Both the position numbers and the translations under genes were made by a program. Positions 6,382-14,862 of a DNA stretch of 16,557 nt are shown here, in pieces. Under the pieces are notes generated by a model. The model did no database searches, was not told the origin of the DNA, and saw only the letters and a list, made by a program, of their open reading frames with translations. The first letter of the stretch is position 1; every line of letters begins with the position of its first letter. Source of the DNA: an uncultured Lachnospiraceae bacterium (GTDB lineage: Bacteria > Bacillota > Clostridia > Lachnospirales > Lachnospiraceae); contig CACZPX010000137.1 of the NCBI GenBank assembly GCA_902783095.1, positions 1-16,557 on the forward strand, given 5' to 3'.

Positions 6382-8382
6382 TTACTCTTCGTCGCTCTCC
6401 TGCGTCAGGTAGGCGCCGTCATCGTCGTCGCCGCTCAGGATGCCGTCGTCCGGGACCTGCTCGGCCTGCGGCTGGTCCGGATCCATGGGCAGGACCGGCG
6501 CCACCACGGGGTTCGCATTCGGCACGCCCAGGTAGGGCAGGATCTTCTCCATCACGGTGCGCTCCAGTTCGATCGCGTACTTGGTGGAGATGCGCTCGTC
6601 CTCCAGCAGCGTCAGATCGTCGATGACCACGTAGACCAGCACCTTGGGATCGTCCGCCGGCGCAAAGCCCACAAAGGAAGTGACGTACTTTTTGGCGCTG
6701 CGCGGGTGCTTCTGCGCGGTGCCCGTCTTGCCGCCGATCTCATAGCCTTCTATGGCCGCTTCCGCGCCGGTACCGTCCTGTACCGTGGCCAGCAGCGCCT
6801 CTTTGATAAAGTTGCAGGTCTCCTCGCTCACGGTGCGGCGCACCAGCGTGGGGGTGATCTCCTTTAAGACTTCGCCGTTCTCGTTGGTGATCGCCTTTAC
6901 GATGTGGGGCTGGTAGTAGCTCCCGCCGTTGATCAGCGAGGAGAACGCCGCCGCCATCTGGACCATATTCACGTTGAAGTTCTGGCCGAACCCGTTCGTG
7001 GCGAGGTCCGTCACGCCCATGTTCTCGGCCGTATAGACGATGCCCGCGGTCTCGCCCGGCAGGTCCACGCCCGTCTGGCGGCCAAAGCCGAAGGTCGTCT
7101 GGAAGTTGACGAATTTCTCCTTGCCCAGGTTCTCCACGATATCCATCATGGCGGAGTTGCAGGAGTACATCAGCGACTGTTCCAGCGTGACCACGCCGTG
7201 CGTCTGGTTGCACTTGACCGTCACCTCGTGGCCGGTGGTGCCGAATACCTTGGCGCCGGTGCACTCGTAGGAGTGCTCCGCGTCGGTGGCGGCCTCTTCC
7301 AGCGCCGCGGCGACCGTGAACGGCTTGGCCGTGGAACCGGGCTCAAAGGCGTCCGCAATGGCGAAGTTGCGCCAGATCTTTGCGCGGGCCTCCGCCTGCT
7401 CTTCCGCCGTCAGGGCGGCAAATTCCTCTTCGGTGTAGTAGGCGGACAGTTCCGTCGGATCGTTCAGATCATAATACTTATCGGTGGCCAGCGCAAGGAT
7501 CTCTCCGTTGTTCGGGTCCATCACGATGATGCCCAGGTTGGCGCACTCCCGCTCCGCCGTAAAGGCCTTGATGGTATCCTCCACGATGGTCTGCACGGAA
7601 TAGTCGATGGTGCTGACCACGGTGTGGCCGTTCACGGGTTCCACGGTGTTGCGCTCCGCCACGCCGTCCCCGTTGATGTAGCCGTAGGTGAGGCCGTTGG
7701 TGCCGGTCAGTTCGTCGTTGTAGTATTCCTCCAGGCCCCAGTTGCCGCGGGACGCGTCGCGTCCGGAAAAGCCAAGGACCGTGCAGGCAAAGTCGTTCAT
7801 CGGATAGGCCCGCTTGTACTCCGTCTCAAACCAGACGCCGCTCACGCGGCCGTTGCGCTCCTTGGAGTCCCGTGCGTTGTACTCGGTCTGGTAGGTGAGG
7901 AAGGCGTCTTTTTCCTCCTCCTTTAGGTCGCGGGTATAGCGGATGTACCGGCTCTCGGGGTTGGCCTCTATCAGTTCCGCCAGCTCCGCCGTGTCGTAGC
8001 CGTACACGGTGTTCAGCGCCTCCAGCGTCGCCGCCTCGTTCACCGCGCTGTTGCTTAAGATCACGGACGGGTCCAGGATCATGATGTACACGCGCTCGCT
8101 GGTGGCCAGCAGGGAGCCGTTGCGGTCGGTGATGTCGCCGCGCCGGAAGGCGATGGTGGCGCTGGAATAGTTCTGCTGCGTGAGCACCGTACGGCTGTAG
8201 TCGTCGCCGCGGGTGCGCACGATCCGGATCAGCACCACCGATAAAACAAGCAAGGCCGCCGCCACCACGATAAAGATGAACGCCAGCCTTCTTTGAAGAT
8301 TGCTCTTATATGCAGTTTTCGCTGCCCGCTGACGCCGCTTTCTGCGGACGTCCGGGGTCTCAGTCTGTCGGGATCTCTTCAT
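6382..8382 (-). CDS. Class B penicillin-binding protein (FtsI/PBP2x/SpoVD type)
   Basis: This is a septal transpeptidase that cross-links strands made by FtsW. The 666-residue protein has a basic cytosolic N terminus, one transmembrane helix at about 33-55, a dimerisation or pedestal domain from about 75 (RRGDITDRNGSLLATS), and a transpeptidase domain with all three active-site motifs: SxxK at Ser350-Lys353 (EPGSTAKP), SxN at Ser407-Asn409 (YSCNSAM) and KTG at 552-554 (GGKTGTAQ). There is no PASTA domain; the C terminus is a proline- then aspartate-rich acidic tail (from about 620) of likely low structure. Its start overlaps the ftsL end by 23 bases and has no strong ribosome site, so it probably depends on coupling. 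The absence of PASTA favours a vegetative FtsI-like role over SpoVD, but this is not certain. Confidence 0.94.
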   Translation of the reverse strand: MKRSRQTETPDVRRKRRQRAAKTAYKSNLQRRLAFIFIVVAAALLVLSVVLIRIVRTRGDDYSRTVLTQQNYSSATIAFRRGDITDRNGSLLATSERVYIMILDPSVILSNSAVNEAATLEALNTVYGYDTAELAELIEANPESRYIRYTRDLKEEEKDAFLTYQTEYNARDSKERNGRVSGVWFETEYKRAYPMNDFACTVLGFSGRDASRGNWGLEEYYNDELTGTNGLTYGYINGDGVAERNTVEPVNGHTVVSTIDYSVQTIVEDTIKAFTAERECANLGIIVMDPNNGEILALATDKYYDLNDPTELSAYYTEEEFAALTAEEQAEARAKIWRNFAIADAFEPGSTAKPFTVAAALEEAATDAEHSYECTGAKVFGTTGHEVTVKCNQTHGVVTLEQSLMYSCNSAMMDIVENLGKEKFVNFQTTFGFGRQTGVDLPGETAGIVYTAENMGVTDLATNGFGQNFNVNMVQMAAAFSSLINGGSYYQPHIVKAITNENGEVLKEITPTLVRRTVSEETCNFIKEALLATVQDGTGAEAAIEGYEIGGKTGTAQKHPRSAKKYVTSFVGFAPADDPKVLVYVVIDDLTLLEDERISTKYAIELERTVMEKILPYLGVPNANPVVAPVLPMDPDQPQAEQVPDDGILSGDDDDGAYLTQESDEE

Positions 8383-8866
8383 TTTGCACTACGTAGCTGC
8401 TTTCGCTCTGCCGATAATAGACGACCTGTTCTTTGTTGGGGTAGACCATGCCGTACTCTCCCACGGCGATCCGGTAGACCTCGTTCACGTCCACGGCCTT
8501 CTCCATGTACACGCGCGCCGCGCTGTTGTCCGCCTTGACGGCGTTTAATTCCGCCGAGAGACTGGCCAGCTTCTTTTCCGCCCCGGTGATCTGGCCGGAG
8601 ACCGTGATCAGCGCCGCCACCGCCAGGAAGAGGACCACCACCATCACGCCCAGGTAGGCGATGAACGGCCGGGTGAGGTAGGCGATGTTCCGGCGGTTTC
8701 TCCTGACCGCTCTGCCGGTCCGCCGCTCCCGCTCGGGCTCCCGGATCTCGGGCTGCGGTTCGGCAGCTTCCGGAACAGGCAGGACGTTGCCGTATACCGG
8801 CAGCTCGTCTTCACTGACCAGCTGTCTCGCGGTATTGCCGTCGATTGTGAAAAATTGCTTTTCCAT
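8360..8866 (-). CDS. ftsL: Cell division protein FtsL-like
   Basis: FtsL is a small bitopic divisome protein that pairs with DivIC/FtsB and FtsQ and activates FtsW-PBP. With the ATG at 8866 it has 168 residues. A cytosolic part of about 65 residues is proline/glutamate-rich then arginine-rich (RERRTGRAVRRNRRN). A transmembrane helix follows at about 66-89, a short coiled coil at about 92-125 (GAEKKLASLSAELNAVKADN), and a tail with EYGMVYPNKEQVVYY, a pattern seen in clostridial FtsL proteins. Sequence conservation is low in this family, so the call rests on topology and on position between rsmH and the PBP gene. An ATG at 8872 overlapping the rsmH stop (ATGA) is an alternative start. Confidence 0.85.
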   Translation of the reverse strand: MEKQFFTIDGNTARQLVSEDELPVYGNVLPVPEAAEPQPEIREPERERRTGRAVRRNRRNIAYLTRPFIAYLGVMVVVLFLAVAALITVSGQITGAEKKLASLSAELNAVKADNSAARVYMEKAVDVNEVYRIAVGEYGMVYPNKEQVVYYRQSESSYVVQNEEIPTD

Positions 8867-8868
8867 CC

Positions 8869-9810
8869 TCATGCCCTCTCGAAGATACGGAGCTTGGCGC
8901 TCTTGGCCCTTCTGTTTCGTTCCAGTTCTTCCTCCGTGGGAAGGACCGCCTTTTTGGTGATCACCCTGCCCCTGCTCTTTCTGCCGCATACGCACACGGG
9001 AAAGTTTTTGGGGCAGATGCAGGGATCTTCCGCCGTTTTGAATTTGTTCTTGACGATCCGGTCTTCCAGCGAGTGGAAGGTGATCACGCAGAACCGGCCG
9101 CCCGGCGCCAGGCTGTCGATCATCGCGTCGATGCTCTCTTCCAGGACGGTCAGTTCCCGGTTAAGCTCGATGCGGATCGCCTGAAACGTCCGCTTGGCCG
9201 GATGCCCGCCCGTCAGCTGCACCCGCATGGGGATGGCCGCCGCGCACACGGCTGCCAGCTGTCCGGTGGTCCGGATCGGCGTCTTTGCTCTTTCGTTTAC
9301 AATGTGCTTCGCGATATTCTTCGCGAAACGGTCCTCCCCGTAATCGCGGATGATGCGGTAGAGTTCCGCTTCGGTATAGTCGTTGACGATGTCCGCGGCC
9401 GTCCGCTCTTCTTCCGCGTCCATCCGCATGTCGAGCGGCGTGTCCACGAGATAGGAGAACCCGCGTTCCGCCGTGTCGAGCTGGTGGGAAGAGACGCCCA
9501 GATCCAGCAAGATCCCGTTTGCCTTTCTGCCCCGCTCCGCGAGGATCTGCGGCATTTCGCCGTAGTTGCTCTTGATCACGCTCACCCGCGGATCTTCGCC
9601 GAAGCGCGCCTGCAGGGTGCGGATCGCGTCGGCGTCCCGGTCGATGCAGATCAGTCTGCCGCTGCCGTCAAGCTTTTCAAGGATCCTGGCGGAATGTCCG
9701 CCGCCGCCCGAGGTGCCGTCCGCGTACAGGCCGTCCGGCCGGACGTTCAGGCCGTCTATGGTCTCTTTCAGCAGGACCGGAATGTGGGAAAAGCCCGTCG
9801 TCTGTTCCAC
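8869..9810 (-). CDS. rsmH: 16S rRNA (cytosine(1402)-N4)-methyltransferase RsmH (MraW)
   Basis: RsmH uses S-adenosylmethionine to N4-methylate C1402 in the decoding centre of 16S rRNA. The 313-residue protein shows the family pattern: FSHIPVLLKE at the N terminus, the SAM-binding motif DGTSGGGGHS (31-40), CIDRDADA (55-62), GILLDLGVSSHQLD (99-112), the insert-domain region HPAKRTFQAIRIELN, ITFHSLEDRIVK, and a terminal RRAKSAKLR. A cysteine-rich CICPKNFPVCVCG segment near the end is normal in clostridial members. The start is GTG at 9810, overlapping the mraZ stop TAG by one base, so translation is coupled to mraZ. Confidence 0.97.
   Translation of the reverse strand: MEQTTGFSHIPVLLKETIDGLNVRPDGLYADGTSGGGGHSARILEKLDGSGRLICIDRDADAIRTLQARFGEDPRVSVIKSNYGEMPQILAERGRKANGILLDLGVSSHQLDTAERGFSYLVDTPLDMRMDAEEERTAADIVNDYTEAELYRIIRDYGEDRFAKNIAKHIVNERAKTPIRTTGQLAAVCAAAIPMRVQLTGGHPAKRTFQAIRIELNRELTVLEESIDAMIDSLAPGGRFCVITFHSLEDRIVKNKFKTAEDPCICPKNFPVCVCGRKSRGRVITKKAVLPTEEELERNRRAKSAKLRIFERA
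8874..8880 (-). promoter_or_regulatory. Ribosome binding site deciding the ftsL start
   Basis: The minus strand reads GAGAGGG, seven bases before the ATG at 8866 but only one base before the ATG at 8872. Normal spacing therefore favours 8866, giving a start two bases after the rsmH stop codon. Confidence 0.55.
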
Positions 9811-10235
9811 TAGATGCCCAGCCCTTCCAGGTTCTCCGCCAGTTCGTTCAGGTCGTCATAGGAACTGGCCTGCTGCCAGAGCGCCTTGTCCCAGATCTCT
9901 ATGTGCCCGCCTACGCCGGCAAGGACCACGTCTTTCTTTAAGCTGGCCATCTCCCGCAGCTTGGCCGGAAGCAGGATACGTCCCTGCTTGTCCACCTCGC
10001 AGGTGCAGGCGCTCGCCAAAAAATAACGGGAGAACTTACGGGCCGAGGGGTTGGACACAGGGAGGGCGTACAGCTTTTCCTCAAAAGCCTTCCACTCCTC
10101 ATCCGCATAGACGAAGAGACAGCCGTCCAGGCCGGCGGTGACGACGAACGCGTCCCCCAGCTGTTCGCGGAATTTGGAAGGCATGATGAGTCTGCCTTTC
10201 GCATCCACGGTATGGTTGTACTCGCCCATGAACAT
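9810..10235 (-). CDS. mraZ: Transcriptional regulator MraZ
   Basis: MraZ is a ring-forming DNA-binding protein that regulates its own dcw operon. The 141-residue form starting MFMGEYNHTVDAKGR has two SpoVT/AbrB-like swapped-hairpin domains, each with the conserved DxxGR loop: D11-AKGR15 and D82-KQGR86, each followed by a P-x-K-(F/L)-R motif. I chose the ATG at 10235 because MraZ proteins characteristically begin MFMGEY. The ribosome site AAGGAG lies 12 bases upstream, a little far. A longer frame to 10280 would start within the operator array and is rejected. It is the first gene of the operon, and its binding sites sit just upstream. Confidence 0.96.
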   Translation of the reverse strand: MFMGEYNHTVDAKGRLIMPSKFREQLGDAFVVTAGLDGCLFVYADEEWKAFEEKLYALPVSNPSARKFSRYFLASACTCEVDKQGRILLPAKLREMASLKKDVVLAGVGGHIEIWDKALWQQASSYDDLNELAENLEGLGI

Positions 10236-10256
10236 GTGGGGTGTCCGCTCCTTCCT

Positions 10257-10302
10257 CCATTTTTCACCACTTGGCTCCACTTTTTACCACTTGCCACCAT
10301 TT
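10257..10302 (-). promoter_or_regulatory. MraZ box array (operator of the dcw operon)
   Basis: Five copies of a 6-bp motif occur at an exact 10-bp period. On the minus strand these are AAATGG, AAGTGG, AAGTGG, AAGTGG and AAATGG, with plus-strand positions 10297-10302, 10287-10292, 10277-10282, 10267-10272 and 10257-10262. This matches the known MraZ binding pattern of direct G-rich repeats (AAAGTG-type in other Gram-positive relatives), one per DNA turn. The array runs from the -10 box into the ribosome site of mraZ, a position suited to autorepression. Confidence 0.85.
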
Positions 10303-10327
10303 TAAAGGGAAAACATGGGAAATGCAA
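10299..10327 (-). promoter_or_regulatory. Sigma-A promoter of the dcw operon
   Basis: On the minus strand the -35 box is TTGCAT (10322-10327), the spacer is 17 bases and the -10 box is TAAAAT (10299-10304). The -10 box overlaps the first MraZ box. The predicted transcription start near 10292 gives a leader of about 57 bases before mraZ. Confidence 0.7.
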
Positions 10328-10465
10328 GCGTTTTTTGGCAATTTTTCAAGGATTTTCGCGGTTTTTCGCGGTCCACAAGATGTTGCGTTCCGAACATATT
10401 TTCGCCCCCATTTAAGGGTTTTAAAGGGTATAAAACGGGCGTTCGCGCCGCCTTTTCGGAAGCTG

Positions 10466-10494
10466 TTGAGAAAGTCCGGCCGTTGTGGTAGGAT
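10466..10494 (+). promoter_or_regulatory. Sigma-A promoter of the thioredoxin gene
   Basis: The -35 box is TTGAGA (10466-10471), the spacer is 17 bases and the -10 box is TAGGAT (10489-10494). The predicted start is near 10501, leaving a leader of about 88 bases before the thioredoxin ATG. Confidence 0.7.
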
Positions 10495-10538
10495 GTGGGG
10501 GAGAGCGGAAAATGAGCCGCCGGAGTGGGGCAAAGTGG
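10483..10538 (+). promoter_or_regulatory. MraZ-like repeats in the thioredoxin promoter and leader
   Basis: Motifs of the MraZ-box type occur on the plus strand on one 10-bp phase: TTGTGG (10483), ATGTGG (10493), a weak GAGCGG (10503), GAGTGG (10523) and AAGTGG (10533), with the 10513 position not matching. The last copy lies in AAAGTGGAGCC (10532-10542), an 11-bp exact match to part of the mraZ operator. The first two flank and overlap the -10 box. Binding by MraZ is inferred; G-rich sequence alone could produce some of these matches. Confidence 0.4.
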
Positions 10539-10588
10539 AGCCCGTCCGCGGATCCGCATAAGACCAACTTGAACAAGGAGGACGTACG

Positions 10589-10909
10589 ATGGCACTGCTT
10601 CACATGAACGCAGATGATTTCAACACCTATGTGACCGAGGGAAAGGGCGCCGTGATCGTGGACTTTTTTGCCACCTGGTGCGGTCCCTGCAAGATCCTCT
10701 CCCCGATCATCGAACAGATCGCGGCGGAGTTTGACGGAAAGATCACCGTCGGCAAGCTGGATATCGACGAAAACCTGGAGATCGCGACCGCCTATCAGGT
10801 CAACGCGGTCCCTACCGTGATGTTCTTTAAAGACGGGCAGGCCGTGCAGACCTTTGTGGGCGTGCAGCCCAGGGAAGTGCTGGTGGAAGCCGCAAACAAG
10901 CTGCTGTAA
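10589..10909 (+). CDS. trxA: Thioredoxin
   Basis: Thioredoxin is a small cytosolic dithiol protein that reduces protein disulfides and is itself reduced by thioredoxin reductase. The 106-residue protein has the classical active site WCGPC (Trp30 to Cys34) within VDFFATWCGPCK, the cis-proline Pro75 in VNAVPTVMFF, and the C-terminal GVQPREVLVEAANKLL helix. Length and order match stand-alone thioredoxins exactly. The ATG at 10589 follows a strong AAGGAGG site seven bases upstream. It is a single-gene unit, divergent from the dcw operon, with its own promoter and terminator. No thioredoxin reductase gene lies nearby. Confidence 0.96.
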   Translation: MALLHMNADDFNTYVTEGKGAVIVDFFATWCGPCKILSPIIEQIAAEFDGKITVGKLDIDENLEIATAYQVNAVPTVMFFKDGQAVQTFVGVQPREVLVEAANKLL

Positions 10910-10999
10910 GCGCAGCAGCGCGGACATTCGCAGCCTGCGGCTTCACGACCTACGCCCGGCAAATGCGGCTCTGTGCGGGCACGACCGCACTTGCCGCAC

Positions 11000-11032
11000 A
11001 AAAAAACCGTCCGGTCCATCCGGGCGGTTTTT
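11000..11032 (+). terminator. Rho-independent terminator after thioredoxin (possibly bidirectional)
   Basis: A stem of ACCGTCCGG (from 11006) pairs with CCGGGCGGT (to 11028) around the loop TCCAT, followed by TTTTT. The inner mismatch position is a U-G wobble on the plus strand, which favours rightward use. An A-run on the left gives a T7 tract on the minus strand, so it may also stop leftward transcription from the kinase and the small ORF. Confidence 0.85.
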
Positions 11033-11123
11033 GCTGTCATTACACTAATTCCCGCGGTTTTGCCGCTGTTTTACTGTCTTTGCGGTTTTGACTGCCGTTG
11101 CAGCCCTCCGGCAGGCAGCGGCG

Positions 11124-11267
11124 TCACGCGCCGGCAAGCTGTGCCAGATCCCGCGCGGCCCTGTCCGCGTCGTCCGCGGCAAGCCTCACTCTTCTGCCGT
11201 TCTCTTCCAGCCCGGTCTCTCCGAGCGCAAAGATCCGGCTTATCAGACGTGCACCGTCGATCTCCAT
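11124..11267 (-). CDS. Unrecognised small ORF, 47 residues, behind the hybrid kinase
   Basis: I do not recognise this protein. It begins MEIDGARLISRIF, passes through ALGETGLEENGRRVRLAAD and ends ARDLAQLAGA, and reads as two charged amphipathic helices with no signal peptide, membrane segment, cysteine or Hpt-type HxxKG motif. Support for translation is a consensus AGGAGG (11273-11278) five bases before the ATG, starting right after the kinase stop codon at 11280, so the two would be coupled. It is short and GC-rich, so chance cannot be excluded. It could be a small accessory to the kinase or a remnant of a longer gene. Confidence 0.5.
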   Translation of the reverse strand: MEIDGARLISRIFALGETGLEENGRRVRLAADDADRAARDLAQLAGA

Positions 11268-11279
11268 CTCTTCCTCCTC

Positions 11280-13898
<2,619 letters not shown>

Positions 13899-13908
13899 GC
13901 GGGCGAAT

Positions 13909-14673
13909 TCAATGCGGAAGTAAGTGCTCGCTGCCGTCGTCCATGATGCGCAGGTAATTGACCGAAAACTGCGGCCGCTCCCGCAGGCGCCTGGCGATAT
14001 TGGCCAGATCCAGCTCCTCCTGCAGGCGGGCGCGGTCTTTTTCCGAGACCGTGGTGCGGATGTAATAGTCCTTGGCCTGCGGATATTTCAGCTGCCCCAG
14101 GGCGCTGCGGATGGGCGCCGCGTGGATGCTGGTCCCCTCCGTGTCCCCGCGGTAGAGCGAAAAGCTCCCGCTCTCCACGTCGTTGATCAGCCACACGGTG
14201 TGGTAAGACTCGCTCAGCGCCTCGATCACGGCCTGGCGCACGGCCAGGTCCGAAGCCATCTGTTCGCGCTTGTCCGTGATATCCGACACGAAGACGTGGT
14301 AGATCCCGCCGCGGTATTTTGTCTGGGTATAGTGGCCGTAATCGTCGAGCCAGCGCACCGTGCCGTCCTTTCGGATGATGCGGTATTCCACGTGGTCCGA
14401 CTTGTCGGGACTGCGGCCGATCTGATCCTTAATGGATGCGGCCACGTCCGGATAGTCCGCAGGATGCACCATCCCGCGGAACGTGTTTCCCGTCAGCGCC
14501 CGGAATTCCTCCGGGTCCTCGCAGCCGAACAGCCGCATCACCGTCCGGTTCACGTACAGCAGTTCTCCGTCTCCGTCCGCCTTGTAGATAAAAAAGCCGC
14601 CCGGCATATGATCGCCGATCTCTTCGATCACCGAAAGGGTCTTTTCGTTCAGTTCGTAATTGGTGTTCTGCAT
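13909..14673 (-). CDS. Upstream fragment of the hybrid kinase: PAS sensor part
   Basis: This 254-residue frame holds the N terminus of the broken kinase. Residues about 20-138 are a classical PAS/PAC domain: MPGGFFIYKADGDGELLYVN, FRGMVHPADYPDV, then YRIIRKDGTVRWLDDYGHY and FVSDITDKREQ. Residues from about 145 start a second, less typical sensor domain (YHTVWLINDVESGSFSLY to FSVNYLRIMDDGSEH), which is cut by the shifted stop LLPH. As it stands it would be a soluble sensor fragment without a kinase. The ATG at 14673 follows GGAGG nine bases upstream, and the promoter lies 50-80 bases further up. Confidence 0.75.
   Translation of the reverse strand: MQNTNYELNEKTLSVIEEIGDHMPGGFFIYKADGDGELLYVNRTVMRLFGCEDPEEFRALTGNTFRGMVHPADYPDVAASIKDQIGRSPDKSDHVEYRIIRKDGTVRWLDDYGHYTQTKYRGGIYHVFVSDITDKREQMASDLAVRQAVIEALSESYHTVWLINDVESGSFSLYRGDTEGTSIHAAPIRSALGQLKYPQAKDYYIRTTVSEKDRARLQEELDLANIARRLRERPQFSVNYLRIMDDGSEHLLPH
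13919..13926 (-). other. Frameshift site in the hybrid kinase
   Basis: The minus strand reads GCACTTACTTCC where the continuous protein needs GCACTACTTCC. The extra base is one of the A pair at plus-strand 13922-13923. There is no classic slippery heptamer or strong downstream stem at the site, so programmed frameshifting looks unlikely. Confidence 0.8.
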
Positions 14674-14724
14674 TGCCGGAGGCCTCCGTTCCCGGCCGCC
14701 GTATGCCGGCCGCCTTCTGCTGCC

Positions 14725-14755
14725 ATTATAGCAAAGGTCCCGCCTTAGATGTAAA
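14725..14755 (-). promoter_or_regulatory. Promoter of the hybrid kinase gene (extended -10)
   Basis: The minus strand has a perfect extended -10 element, TGCTATAAT (14725-14733). A possible -35 box TTTACA (14750-14755) lies 19 bases upstream of the hexamer, longer than ideal, which fits an extended -10 promoter. The predicted start is near 14718, about 45 bases before the ATG. The leader holds a GC-rich repeated CCGGCCGCC. Confidence 0.65.
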
Positions 14756-14792
14756 CAAAATTACCTCATCTGTCCGCCGCGGTGTTGCAGCA

Positions 14793-14822
14793 AAAAGACC
14801 GCCTCCTATTAAGGAGACGGCC
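14793..14822 (-). terminator. Rho-independent terminator of the MATE exporter gene
   Basis: On the minus strand CCGTCTCCT (14820-14812) pairs with AGGAGGCGG (14807-14799) around a four-base loop and is followed by TCTTTTTG. The one imperfect pair is a G-U wobble in the minus-strand RNA, which supports leftward use. The exporter stop is at 14863, about 40 bases before. Confidence 0.85.
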
Positions 14823-14862
14823 GACGAAAGTCGCTTTGGTACGGCAGGCCGGGATGGCAAAT

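Noticed and set aside
6904..7926. A 340-codon plus-strand open frame opposite the PBP gene
   Set aside because: It is the antisense shadow of a clearly functional transpeptidase gene; its composition is low-complexity and it resembles no family.
8867..8995. N-terminal extension of FtsL into the rsmH gene
   Set aside because: The extra residues come from the overlapping rsmH sequence in another frame, and good starts exist at 8866 or 8872.
10236..10280. Upstream start that would lengthen MraZ by 15 residues
   Set aside because: It would begin inside the operator array close to the predicted transcription start, and MraZ proteins normally start at MFMGEY.
10353..10371. Two direct copies of TTTTCGCGG at a 10-bp period upstream of the mraZ -35 box
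   Set aside because: Only two short copies in a T-rich, low-complexity stretch. They could be an activator site or coincidence; too little to call.
10212..10561. Short open frames on both strands between mraZ and the thioredoxin gene
   Set aside because: They run through the two promoters and the MraZ boxes, have no ribosome sites and encode no recognisable protein. The stretch is best read as a regulatory intergenic region.
13918..13926. Programmed ribosomal frameshift in the kinase
   Set aside because: No slippery heptamer, no internal ribosome-site-like stimulator and no strong downstream structure were seen; a simple insertion explains the data better.
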